Shown: piece after piece, positions 1 through 5,825 of the stretch
How positions within the stretch are numbered: the stretch's first letter is position 1
Layout of the letters: each line of letters starts with the position of its first letter
Assembly: GCA_947175655.1 (NCBI GenBank)
Contig: CAMWNQ010000108.1
Coordinates: 1 to 5,933 of the forward strand
DNA from: an uncultured Clostridia bacterium
GTDB taxonomy: Bacteria > Bacillota > Clostridia > Oscillospirales > Ruminococcaceae
Length of the DNA stretch: 5,933 nucleotides
Direction of reading: 5' to 3'
Position numbers and translations under genes: made by a program
The notes under the pieces: model-generated
Told to the model about the DNA's origin: nothing
The model's input: the letters and a program-made list of their open reading frames with translations, nothing else
The model's database searches: none

Positions 1-8
1 CATATAAA

Positions 9-26
9 ATAGTATAATAATACTAT
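9..26. repeat. AT-rich perfect inverted repeat upstream of the S-component gene
   Basis: ATAGTAT (9-15) and ATACTAT (20-26) are exact reverse complements separated by AATA. The palindrome encloses the candidate -10 box and is followed by an A6-T7 run (27-39) just before the ribosome binding site. It could be an operator, a weak AU-only hairpin at the end of an upstream leader or riboswitch that starts off the window, or chance in very AT-rich DNA. The repeat itself is certain; its function is not. Confidence 0.4.
13..18 (+). promoter_or_regulatory. Candidate -10 box for the plus-strand transporter unit
   Basis: A perfect TATAAT lies 34 bases before the S-component start codon, which would put the transcript start near 25 and give a leader of roughly 28 bases. 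The -35 region would fall off the left edge of the window, so the promoter cannot be completed. In sequence this AT-rich a TATAAT can occur by chance. Confidence 0.35.
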
Positions 27-39
27 AAAAAATTTTTTT

Positions 40-44
40 GGAGG
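40..44 (+). promoter_or_regulatory. Ribosome binding site that fixes the S-component start
   Basis: GGAGG lies 8 bases before ATG at 53. An in-frame TTG at 38 overlaps this Shine-Dalgarno sequence and has none of its own, so translation should begin at 53 rather than 38. Confidence 0.85.
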
Positions 45-52
45 TTATAATT

Positions 53-610
53 ATGTCAAATTCAACAACAATTACAAAACAATCACTTTCCGTAAAAAAA
101 CAGACATTAGCTTCTGTAATTACAGTAATAATGGCTGTCGCTTTACCACAAATTATTCACGTTATGGGTCATGTTTCAGGTCTTGGAACTTCACTTGGTG
201 AAATATTTCTTCCTATGCATCTACCGATTATATTAGCAGGACTTATTGCAGGCCCTTATGTCGGAGCAATATCTGGTATGCTTTCACCACTTTTAAGCTT
301 TGCTCTTACGGGAATGCCTACATCAATAATGCTTCCATTTATGATGATAGAACTTTGTGCATATGGTTTAATAAGCGGACTTCTTAAAAATTCCAAGCTT
401 CCCTGCATTGCAAAAGTTTTAACAGCACAAATAGGAGGTCGTGTATTACGTGCAGTTTCAATTTTTACAGCTGTATATGCTTTTGGACATGAAACACTTT
501 CTCTTGATATTATCCTGACTAGCATTACAACTGGAATCTTTGGAATTGTTCTTCAGTGGTTACTGATTCCTCTTGTAACATACCGTCTTGAAAACAAAAA
601 CGAAAAGTAA
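53..610 (+). CDS. ECF transporter S component (substrate-binding membrane subunit)
   Basis: The 185-aa protein is very hydrophobic, with about six membrane segments (roughly residues 18-38, 53-68, 70-88, 92-112, 120-143 and 150-177) and short charged ends. This is the size and layout of S components of energy-coupling factor importers, which capture a vitamin, nucleobase or similar small molecule and work with a T subunit and two ATPases. The stretch FLPMHLPIILAGLIAGPYVG (52-71), followed by SGMLSPLLSFALTGMP, strongly resembles a group of clostridial S components whose substrate is generally unassigned. No T subunit or ATPase is present, so it probably shares a general ECF module encoded elsewhere. 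The DUF1893 gene follows after 24 bases and is probably cotranscribed. The family call is firm; the substrate is unknown. Confidence 0.85.
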   Translation: MSNSTTITKQSLSVKKQTLASVITVIMAVALPQIIHVMGHVSGLGTSLGEIFLPMHLPIILAGLIAGPYVGAISGMLSPLLSFALTGMPTSIMLPFMMIELCAYGLISGLLKNSKLPCIAKVLTAQIGGRVLRAVSIFTAVYAFGHETLSLDIILTSITTGIFGIVLQWLLIPLVTYRLENKNEK

Positions 611-634
611 ATTATAAACAGGAAGTAATAAAAA

Positions 635-1078
635 ATGATATTTTCAGATTTAGATAATGCATTGAAAATATTTAAAAGCGGTGATTTTACCTGTGTTCTT
701 TGTAAAAAAGATATAGTTATTAAAAGTAACGAAGCCGGTATAAAACCTCTGATAAGTCTGATTGAAAACAAAACTGACTGTAAAAATTTTTCAATTGCTG
801 ACAAAATAGTCGGGAAAGCTGCTGCACATCTTTATATTTTAATGGGTATATCAGATGTCTATGCAGGTGTTATAAGCAAACCGGCTTTAGCATTGCTTAA
901 AAGAAATCATATATCAGTACAATATGAAGTTCTGACTGATTCAATTATAAACCGTAAAGGCAATGATATATGTCCTATGGAAAAAGCCGTTTTAAATGTC
1001 AGTGATGATAATTCCGAAGAAGCTTTTATGAAAATCAAAGAAAAAGTTAAGGAATTAAAATCACTCAAACAAAAATGA
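635..1078 (+). CDS. DUF1893 / TM1506-like protein, cytidine-deaminase-like fold
   Basis: This is a 147-aa soluble protein with a well-placed AGGAAG ribosome binding site (620-625) nine bases before its ATG. Its landmarks match the DUF1893 family: GIKPLISL (35-42), ADKIVGKAAA (55-64), DVYAGVISKPAL (75-86) and ICPMEKAV (112-119). The family's structural representative, TM1506 of Thermotoga maritima, has a cytidine-deaminase-like fold with no established function. GKAAA and CPMEKA probably sit where true deaminases carry their (H/C)AE and PCxxC zinc motifs. Both canonical zinc motifs are absent, so ordinary deaminase chemistry is doubtful. The C-terminus is lysine- and glutamate-rich and probably helical. 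Coexpression with the S component suggests a role related to the imported compound, but this is inference. The family call is confident and the function unknown. Confidence 0.8.
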   Translation: MIFSDLDNALKIFKSGDFTCVLCKKDIVIKSNEAGIKPLISLIENKTDCKNFSIADKIVGKAAAHLYILMGISDVYAGVISKPALALLKRNHISVQYEVLTDSIINRKGNDICPMEKAVLNVSDDNSEEAFMKIKEKVKELKSLKQK

Positions 1079-1080
1079 TT

Positions 1081-1140
1081 AATAAAAAACACTGTTTTCT
1101 TCATTAAAAATCAAGAATGAAAACAGTGCTTTTTTATTTT
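1081..1140. terminator. Bidirectional intrinsic terminator between convergent units
   Basis: CACTGTTTTC (1090-1099) pairs perfectly with GAAAACAGTG (1119-1128), giving a 10-bp stem with a 19-base loop that could pair a little further. On the plus strand the stem is followed by a T-rich tract (1130-1141). On the minus strand the A-rich run at 1081-1089 supplies the matching U tract. It lies between the stop codon of the DUF1893 gene (1078) and the stop of the SCP2 gene (1153), so it can end both transcripts. Confidence 0.9.
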
Positions 1141-1152
1141 TAAATTTAAAGA

Positions 1153-1512
1153 TTACTTTTTCTTTTTGCTTGAAGGTTTAACGCTCTCAACTATTTTTGA
1201 AAATTCAAGAGCCTTGTCAATACTTCCTTCTATTTTGAGTTTTCCCACTGTAAAAGCTTTTACCGCACCAAGTGAACCGTCACATATCTTAATAAAGTTT
1301 TCACCGGATACAATAAATTTACAGTCACGGTCATAGTATTCATAAGGTTCAATATATACTTCTCCGTCCTTGAGTTCAATATAGAAAGCTCCTTCGCCTT
1401 CTCCAGTAATATTTACCTGTACAGCTATATGATTCGGATAATCTTTAAGAACACTTAAATCATTATCATAAATAATATCTCTTACTTTTGCAACAATTTC
1501 TTCATATGTCAT
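1153..1512 (-). CDS. SCP2 sterol-carrier domain lipid-binding protein
   Basis: The 119-aa protein consists of a single SCP2-like domain. Typical family features are FYIELKDGEVYIE (43-55), a strand ending in DRDCKFIVSGENFIKI (61-76), and the GxxxAVKAFTVGKLKIEGS region (79-97), which matches the usual Gk..p..Af..GklkikGd signature. SCP2 domains form a hydrophobic pocket that binds fatty acyl chains, acyl-CoA or sterols; no catalytic residues are expected. The gene is last in the five-gene operon, 30 bases after the ligase gene, and so probably handles the lipid substrate or product of the pathway. The protein ends in SSKKKK, a basic tail that could contact membranes or the very acidic carrier protein (inference). 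ATG 1512 is chosen because GGAGG lies 8 bases before it, whereas an upstream in-frame ATG at 1527 overlaps that GGAGG. Confidence 0.82.
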   Translation of the reverse strand: MTYEEIVAKVRDIIYDNDLSVLKDYPNHIAVQVNITGEGEGAFYIELKDGEVYIEPYEYYDRDCKFIVSGENFIKICDGSLGAVKAFTVGKLKIEGSIDKALEFSKIVESVKPSSKKKK

Positions 1513-1520
1513 TTTTTCGT

Positions 1521-1525
1521 CCTCC
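1521..1525 (-). promoter_or_regulatory. Ribosome binding site that fixes the SCP2 start
   Basis: On the minus strand GGAGG (1525 down to 1521) is followed by 8 bases and then ATG at 1512. The longer reading that starts at 1527 would use the ATG of ATGGAGG, which has no Shine-Dalgarno sequence of its own, so the first five residues of the longer version are probably not translated. Confidence 0.85.
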
Positions 1526-1542
1526 ATTTAATTAAAATTAAT

Positions 1543-3087
1543 TTATTTCACAAGTCTGCCATGTTCTGGCTGATTGCGTATTATCTTCTTGGAAGTAGTT
1601 TTGTCAAATTCTTTATCTCTTATGCGGAGACGGTGAATTGTTTTTGCAGACGTAAGCTGTTTATTTACTTCTGCTACTTTATCTTTGAAAAGCTTTTCCG
1701 TTTCTTCTGCTGAAAGGTTCTTGCAGTAATCAACATCAGGAAGTATTTCTGCTGTAATAACACCATCTTCAGTATATATAAGAATTTCAGATATGAATTC
1801 AGTGCCAGCAAATTTATTTTCTATTTCTTCCGGAGAAACATTCTCGCCGTTTGAAAGTATTATTAAATTCTTTTTTCTTCCTGTAATAAAGAGTCTATTT
1901 CTGTCAACATATCCCAAATCACCGGTTTTAAGCCAGCCGTCCAGAGTGATAGTTTTTGCAGTTTCCTCTTCATCTTTATAGTATCCTGCCATTACAGACG
2001 GGCTTTTTGCCATAATTTCACCGTTTTCAATTTTTACCTGACAGCCGTTTACTATTATTCCAACATCTCCGGCACACTCTGTATCAAAACGGTCTCCTGT
2101 TGTAATTCTAGGAGAACATTCTGTCATACCATATCCCTGAGCCATCTGATAACCCATATTATGATATGCTTTCTGAAGTTCCGGACGAAGATATGCACCA
2201 CCACTGTAAATTGTTTTAAGTCTGTCACCGAATACACTTTTAGCGATTTCTTTTTCTGGAATTTCTGGCTTTGCTTCTGAAATTGATTTTATCTGCTTAT
2301 AAATAGTTTCAGCAATCATCGGAACAATGAGTATAACAGTAGGTCTGAAAAGCTTTAAATTTTGTGCAATACGAAGCATTGAATCATTAATGCAAAGCTC
2401 ATTTCCATATCTTAATGACAAGAGAATGTCACAGGTAAAGCAATATATATGATGTATAGGAAGTACAGATAAAACAACATCTTCCTTGGTGGTTTCGTCA
2501 TCCTGACACATTGCATTATCAATAAGATTTCTGTTGAGAAGCATTACACCCTTACTCTTTCCTGTAGTTCCTGATGTATATGAAATAGAAGCAAGTGCAT
2601 CAGGTGAAACAGGTTCAGGAACTATCGGATTTGTTTCTGCAAGAACTGCTGGCAAATCTTTAAAAGAGAGATATTCTTTTACATCAGGACATTTTTCTTT
2701 TATTTCAGGTATCATTGCTTCATATCTGGCATCATAGAAAAACATATCTACGTCAGCTCTGTTTAAAAGACTGCATATATCAGCACAAGGAAGCTGAGCA
2801 TCAAGAGGAACTCCGGCATTGCCACCGCTTACTGTTCCGAAATAGCTTACAAGCCAAGCATAGCTTGAACTTCCGATTATTGCAATATGAGCCGACTTGT
2901 CAATATTGTATTCAGATTTTTTATTGAGAATATATCCAGCAAGACGGCATACATCGTTATAAAACTGATTGAAAGTTTTTTCTGAAATTTCCTTACCCTG
3001 CTTTTCCTTAATAAATACCTTGTCCCCATATTCACTGGCAGATTCCTTTACTAAATCATAAAGGGTTTTGATTTTATTTTTATCCAT
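1543..3087 (-). CDS. AMP-forming acyl-activating enzyme (fatty acyl-CoA/ACP ligase type)
   Basis: The 514-aa protein is a complete ANL-superfamily adenylating enzyme. In order it shows YTSGTTGKSKG (170-180, ATP-phosphate loop), LPIHH (209-213), QGYGMTE (317-323), GWLKTGD (384-390), GRKKNLIILSNGENVSP (403-419, hinge and C-terminal lid), and TTSKKIIR (497-504), with K501 as the likely catalytic lysine of motif A10. The LPxHH motif and the GRKKNLIILSNGENVSP type of hinge favour long-chain fatty acid ligases over amino-acid adenylation domains. It should make acyl-AMP and pass the acyl group to a thiol. The carrier-protein gene directly upstream (16-base gap) makes the ACP phosphopantetheine the likely acceptor, though CoA is possible. 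ATG 3087 has GGAGG 5 bases before it; a longer reading from 3138 would overlap the carrier gene and lacks a good site. The acid chain length cannot be judged. Confidence 0.88.
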   Translation of the reverse strand: MDKNKIKTLYDLVKESASEYGDKVFIKEKQGKEISEKTFNQFYNDVCRLAGYILNKKSEYNIDKSAHIAIIGSSSYAWLVSYFGTVSGGNAGVPLDAQLPCADICSLLNRADVDMFFYDARYEAMIPEIKEKCPDVKEYLSFKDLPAVLAETNPIVPEPVSPDALASISYTSGTTGKSKGVMLLNRNLIDNAMCQDDETTKEDVVLSVLPIHHIYCFTCDILLSLRYGNELCINDSMLRIAQNLKLFRPTVILIVPMIAETIYKQIKSISEAKPEIPEKEIAKSVFGDRLKTIYSGGAYLRPELQKAYHNMGYQMAQGYGMTECSPRITTGDRFDTECAGDVGIIVNGCQVKIENGEIMAKSPSVMAGYYKDEEETAKTITLDGWLKTGDLGYVDRNRLFITGRKKNLIILSNGENVSPEEIENKFAGTEFISEILIYTEDGVITAEILPDVDYCKNLSAEETEKLFKDKVAEVNKQLTSAKTIHRLRIRDKEFDKTTSKKIIRNQPEHGRLVK

Positions 3088-3092
3088 AACTT

Positions 3093-3097
3093 CCTCC
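3093..3097 (-). promoter_or_regulatory. Ribosome binding site that fixes the ligase start
   Basis: The minus strand reads GGGAGGAAGTTATG, with the core GGAGG at 3097 down to 3093 and ATG at 3087. It lies between the carrier-protein stop (3104) and this ATG. It rules out the 17-residue-longer start at 3138, which lies inside the carrier-protein gene. Confidence 0.82.
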
Positions 3098-3103
3098 CTG
3101 TTA

Positions 3104-3331
3104 TTAATCCTTAAGACTTTCAATATATTTAACAGCATCTCCTACTGTATGAAGATTTAAAACTTCACTTTCATCAATCATAATATCAAATTCCGTTTCA
3201 ATGTCTCCGAGAAGACTCATAAAGTCATATGAATTAAATCCGAGGTCATCAATAAAACGTGATTCAAGAGTGATATCGTCTTCATTTACCTCAACATAAT
3301 TTGTTATAAAGCTTTTTAAATTTTCAAACAT
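3104..3331 (-). CDS. Acyl/peptidyl carrier protein (phosphopantetheine attachment)
   Basis: The 75-aa protein has the length and four-helix pattern of a free-standing carrier protein. The attachment site is DLGFNSYDFMSLL (29-41), with S34 as the predicted phosphopantetheine serine. The usual DSL reads NSY here, so the residues on both sides of the serine differ from housekeeping AcpP. The protein is strongly acidic, about 19 Asp/Glu against 4 Lys/Arg, as expected for carriers that dock on basic partners. GGAGG (3344 down to 3340) lies 8 bases before the ATG. It sits between the condensation-domain gene and the ligase gene, with gaps of 21 and 16 bases, so it probably carries the activated acyl group between those two enzymes. 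No phosphopantetheinyl transferase is in the window; one encoded elsewhere must activate it. Confidence 0.88.
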   Translation of the reverse strand: MFENLKSFITNYVEVNEDDITLESRFIDDLGFNSYDFMSLLGDIETEFDIMIDESEVLNLHTVGDAVKYIESLKD

Positions 3332-3352
3332 AATAGTTTCCTCCTGTTTTAT

Positions 3353-4768
3353 TTATATCATTTCAAGTATATCGCCGATTTTTCTGTTTTCATCCTCAAT
3401 TCCTCTGAAAAGCACACGGCAAAGATAATAATAAAAATATTCCATTTCACTTTCTGTAACAGCATCAGACCTGTATTCAAAATTGAAATTAAGACCGTTG
3501 TCTTCAGGACGGTGCATTACTGTAAGATAAAGAGGCTGTCCAGCAACACCGTTTGTATACCAATAGCTTTTATAAGGAATATTAGGCATATCTGGAGTAT
3601 CTCTGTTAATAGTAAGAGGCTGATATGTGAGCGATATACTTTCATAGCTTGTACCGGGTTGATATTTCCAGTGTTGTCCACGTTTCATAATATATTCTAT
3701 TGGGTCATAGTTAGCGTGACGGAAAACTTTATTCTGTTCTCTCTGAATCATTTTTATTCCTTCAAGGAAAGTCATTTCAGGTTCCATAACAGTGCGGACT
3801 GGGAAGAAATGTACTCTTGTACCACCAGAATATTTTTCAGAAAGAGTTCCCCTTCTTGCAACACATGATTTTACCGATACATCTTTTTCATTGTCATTGA
3901 ACTTTGAAAGTACAGTTCTCATACCCATAAGAAGAAGACTAGCCATTGGTACATTATTGAATTCACAGAATTTCATTAAACGCATAGAGGCATCTTCCTC
4001 AAGATGATAAGTTGAAATAGATGCCTGAGGATTTTTTGAAACTACCATTGCCCATCTCTGATTAGGATTGTTATTTTCACGTCTTTGAGTAAGAAGTCTT
4101 CCTTGACCTGCAAAATCAGTATACATTGGCTCACTTTTTGTTATTTCATTAATCCAGTATTCTTCATCTTTCTTTTTTGCAGGAGAATCAGCTTCATATG
4201 CAAGGTCTTTTTCAAGCTGAGCAATAAAAGGTCTGGAAGTTACATGTACTTCAGTACCATACATCATAGAACAATAAGTCTCAAGAATTGCACGATCAAA
4301 GCCTACAATAGCACTTGAATCCATTGTCATATGGTCAACTTTTAAATATACTCCATTAAACCCATCAGGCATTTTTACCATTACTACTTTATTCATTGGA
4401 GAATTAAAACGTTCAAATGGTATCGCAGTCCAGCGTTCCATTTCCTTGTTTGCATCTTTTTCTTTCCATTTAGAGAAATCACGGAATTCTATATCACGTT
4501 CTTCAAAAGGAACTATATACTGATAAACATCTCCATTATCATCTTTTACAAAACGCAGACGCATTGTATCAAACATTTCATAAGCTTTATAGATAGCTTT
4601 CTTTAATACTGAAAAATCAACATCCTGTTTTATATAAAGACCTGTTCCTATGCAAAGAACCTGAGTTGGACAGTATCTTATTGTATAATAATGAAGTTTC
4701 TGAGCTGCACACAGCGGATAACATTGCATCACAGCACCATTTATATTAATTTCTTTCATATTACTCAT
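3353..4768 (-). CDS. Stand-alone condensation-domain acyltransferase
   Basis: The 471-aa protein is one full condensation (C) domain of the chloramphenicol-acetyltransferase-like superfamily that includes NRPS C domains, PapA-type and wax-ester acyltransferases. An SxAQ-like start is visible at LCAAQKLHYY (19-28), an RHExLR-like segment at DTMRLRF (67-73), and the active-site motif HHxxxDG appears as DHMTMDS (145-151). The second histidine (H146, the catalytic one in the family) and the aspartate (D150) are kept. GGTRVHFFPVRT (315-326) resembles the N-terminal face of the second lobe (GxxxNxxPvR), and FNFEYRSDAVTESEM (428-442) the C-terminal strand. It probably moves an acyl group from the adjacent carrier protein onto an amine or hydroxyl; the acceptor is unknown. 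ATG 4768 follows GGAGG by 5 bases; the in-frame ATG at 4780 overlaps that GGAGG, and a later ATG at 4759 is spaced too far. Confidence 0.8.
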   Translation of the reverse strand: MSNMKEININGAVMQCYPLCAAQKLHYYTIRYCPTQVLCIGTGLYIKQDVDFSVLKKAIYKAYEMFDTMRLRFVKDDNGDVYQYIVPFEERDIEFRDFSKWKEKDANKEMERWTAIPFERFNSPMNKVVMVKMPDGFNGVYLKVDHMTMDSSAIVGFDRAILETYCSMMYGTEVHVTSRPFIAQLEKDLAYEADSPAKKKDEEYWINEITKSEPMYTDFAGQGRLLTQRRENNNPNQRWAMVVSKNPQASISTYHLEEDASMRLMKFCEFNNVPMASLLLMGMRTVLSKFNDNEKDVSVKSCVARRGTLSEKYSGGTRVHFFPVRTVMEPEMTFLEGIKMIQREQNKVFRHANYDPIEYIMKRGQHWKYQPGTSYESISLTYQPLTINRDTPDMPNIPYKSYWYTNGVAGQPLYLTVMHRPEDNGLNFNFEYRSDAVTESEMEYFYYYLCRVLFRGIEDENRKIGDILEMI

Positions 4769-4773
4769 ATTAT

Positions 4774-4778
4774 CCTCC
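4774..4778 (-). promoter_or_regulatory. Ribosome binding site that fixes the condensation-protein start
   Basis: The minus strand reads ATGGAGGATAATATG. The GGAGG (4778 down to 4774) sits 5 bases before ATG 4768. The first ATG (4780) overlaps it and has no upstream site, which is the same arrangement as at the SCP2 gene. Confidence 0.75.
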
Positions 4779-4788
4779 ATAATATCAA

Positions 4789-5742
4789 TTATCTTATATA
4801 TTTATCAAGAAAGCTTTTTATTTTTTCTTCGCATACCAGAGGATTTTCATAATAGGCAGCTCCATGTCCGGCATTTTCAACAATATATATATCTTTAGGA
4901 GAATTGCAAGCCTCGTAATTCTGCTTAGTCATATATAAAGGAACAAAATCATCCTCTTTTCCGTGAATAAATAATATTGGAATTTTTGTATTTTTCACGG
5001 CATCAATGGTTGAATAGTCACTGAATCCGTATCCGGCTTTTTTACGGCACATCATATCATTTATATTCATTATCGGGAATGGCATAAGATGATAATCCCT
5101 TTTAAGAATATGTGCAAACACATTATAAGGAGATGTAAAGGCACAATCTGATACAATAGCTTTTACTGATGCTGATAAATCTTTAAAGCCTGCTGTCATA
5201 AGAGATGTGGTAGCCCCCATTGATACACCATAAAGAACTATTTTTTTACTGTTATGGAATCTCTTATCAATATATTTAATCCACTCTCTGCAATCATATC
5301 TGTCGAGTATGCCAAATCCTACATAATCACCTTCACTTTTTCCGTGAGCACGATGGTCAACAATAAGACAATCATATCCAAGTTTATGGAAAAATACTGA
5401 TATTGATGAACAGTTTGATATACCGCTTCCAGTATAGCCATGATTACATATAACAAGTTTATTGCTTTCGGTTTCTGCCGGAAAATAATCAGCGTGAAGA
5501 GTAAGACCATCAAAAGATTTTATAGTTATATGTTCAAGATTCTGTGCTGTAAGCCATTCTCTGTTGGGTACAATAATTTTTTTGTATTCTTCCCATTTTT
5601 TCATATCAGCCATTTCATTAATATCTACTCTTAAAACATCCTGACGAGGAATAGTTTTATCAAAAAGTGTTTTTGCTCCTATACCACAGGCTGTACTGGC
5701 AGAAGCAATTCCAAGTAGAGCGACGCCCAGAATCTTTATCAT
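4789..5742 (-). CDS. Alpha/beta hydrolase with N-terminal membrane anchor or signal
   Basis: The 317-aa protein opens with a hydrophobic stretch (about residues 4-22) after a single lysine, consistent with a signal anchor or export signal. It continues with a complete alpha/beta-hydrolase domain. Visible are the oxyanion-hole segment NHGYTGSG (100-107), VDHRAHGKSEG (128-138), the nucleophile elbow GVSMG (172-176, S174), the acid loop IHGKEDDFVP (259-268, D264 likely) and AGHG (291-294, H293), so the catalytic triad is intact. Such enzymes cut esters, thioesters or amides. First in the operon, it may release, edit or remodel the acyl product; if exported it would act outside the cytoplasm. STAC (16-19) is only a weak lipobox. 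ATG 5742 is chosen over 5763 because AAAGGTGG lies 7 bases before it. The condensation-domain gene starts 20 bases downstream. Confidence 0.85.
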   Translation of the reverse strand: MIKILGVALLGIASASTACGIGAKTLFDKTIPRQDVLRVDINEMADMKKWEEYKKIIVPNREWLTAQNLEHITIKSFDGLTLHADYFPAETESNKLVICNHGYTGSGISNCSSISVFFHKLGYDCLIVDHRAHGKSEGDYVGFGILDRYDCREWIKYIDKRFHNSKKIVLYGVSMGATTSLMTAGFKDLSASVKAIVSDCAFTSPYNVFAHILKRDYHLMPFPIMNINDMMCRKKAGYGFSDYSTIDAVKNTKIPILFIHGKEDDFVPLYMTKQNYEACNSPKDIYIVENAGHGAAYYENPLVCEEKIKSFLDKYIR

Positions 5743-5749
5743 CAAAAAT

Positions 5750-5757
5750 CCACCTTT
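5750..5757 (-). promoter_or_regulatory. Imperfect ribosome binding site that fixes the hydrolase start
   Basis: AAAGGTGG differs from the AAAGGAGG ideal at one base and precedes ATG 5742 by 7 bases. The other in-frame ATG (5763) has only operator-like sequence upstream. As the first gene of the operon this is its weakest initiation site among the genes that use GGAGG. Confidence 0.7.
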
Positions 5758-5763
5758 CAACAT

Positions 5764-5783
5764 TTTTCGACTGTCAGTCGGTT
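5764..5783. promoter_or_regulatory. Palindromic operator copy 1 (in the operon leader)
   Basis: CGACTG (5768-5773) and CAGTCG (5775-5780) form a perfect 6-bp inverted repeat around T5774, preceded by TTTT. This is the most symmetric of three related copies and resembles TetR-family operators in form. It lies about 40 bases downstream of the predicted transcript start and about 10 bases upstream of the hydrolase ribosome binding site, so a bound protein could block elongation. Confidence 0.7.
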
Positions 5784-5807
5784 CGTAAATATATATAACG
5801 CACTGGA

Positions 5808-5825
5808 TTTTCGACTGTAAGTCAA
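5808..5825. promoter_or_regulatory. Palindromic operator copy 2 (over predicted transcript start)
   Basis: TTTTCGACTGT is shared with the other two copies. The palindrome is less perfect here: GACT (5813-5816) and AGTC (5820-5823) around GTA, centred on 5818. It directly abuts the predicted extended -10 box of the minus-strand operon, so occupancy should prevent initiation. Its centre is 44 bp from copy 1, about four helical turns. Confidence 0.68.

Noticed and set aside
256..525. Minus-strand open frame inside the S-component gene
   Set aside because: It is fully antisense to a clear membrane-protein gene, has no ribosome binding site and shows no recognisable domain.
553..804. Minus-strand open frame across the S-component/DUF1893 junction
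   Set aside because: It overlaps two well-supported genes on the other strand and is hydrophobic low-complexity sequence from AT-rich antisense.
1543..3087. The adenylating enzyme as an NRPS amino-acid adenylation domain
   Set aside because: The hinge and LPxHH motifs and the lack of fused carrier or condensation domains fit fatty-acid-type ligases better; no amino-acid specificity code could be read with confidence.
3512..4318. Several plus-strand open frames opposite the condensation-domain gene
   Set aside because: They are mutually overlapping antisense frames without ribosome binding sites or familiar motifs; the minus-strand frame carries all expected C-domain motifs.
5685..5692. STAC in the hydrolase N-terminus as a lipoprotein signal
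   Set aside because: The -3 position is Ser rather than Leu/Val/Ile and the segment has only one basic residue before the core, so it is too weak a lipobox to call a lipoprotein.
5768..5780. Operator copy 1 as an RNA hairpin terminator or attenuator in the leader
   Set aside because: The stem is at most 4-6 bp with a minimal loop and no U tract follows in the direction of transcription.
5796..5825. Minus-strand TTGACT (5825-5820) as a -35 box with TATATA in the 5790s as its -10
   Set aside because: The spacer would be about 22 bases, well outside 16-18, whereas the extended -10 TGATATAAT just upstream is a better promoter without needing a -35.
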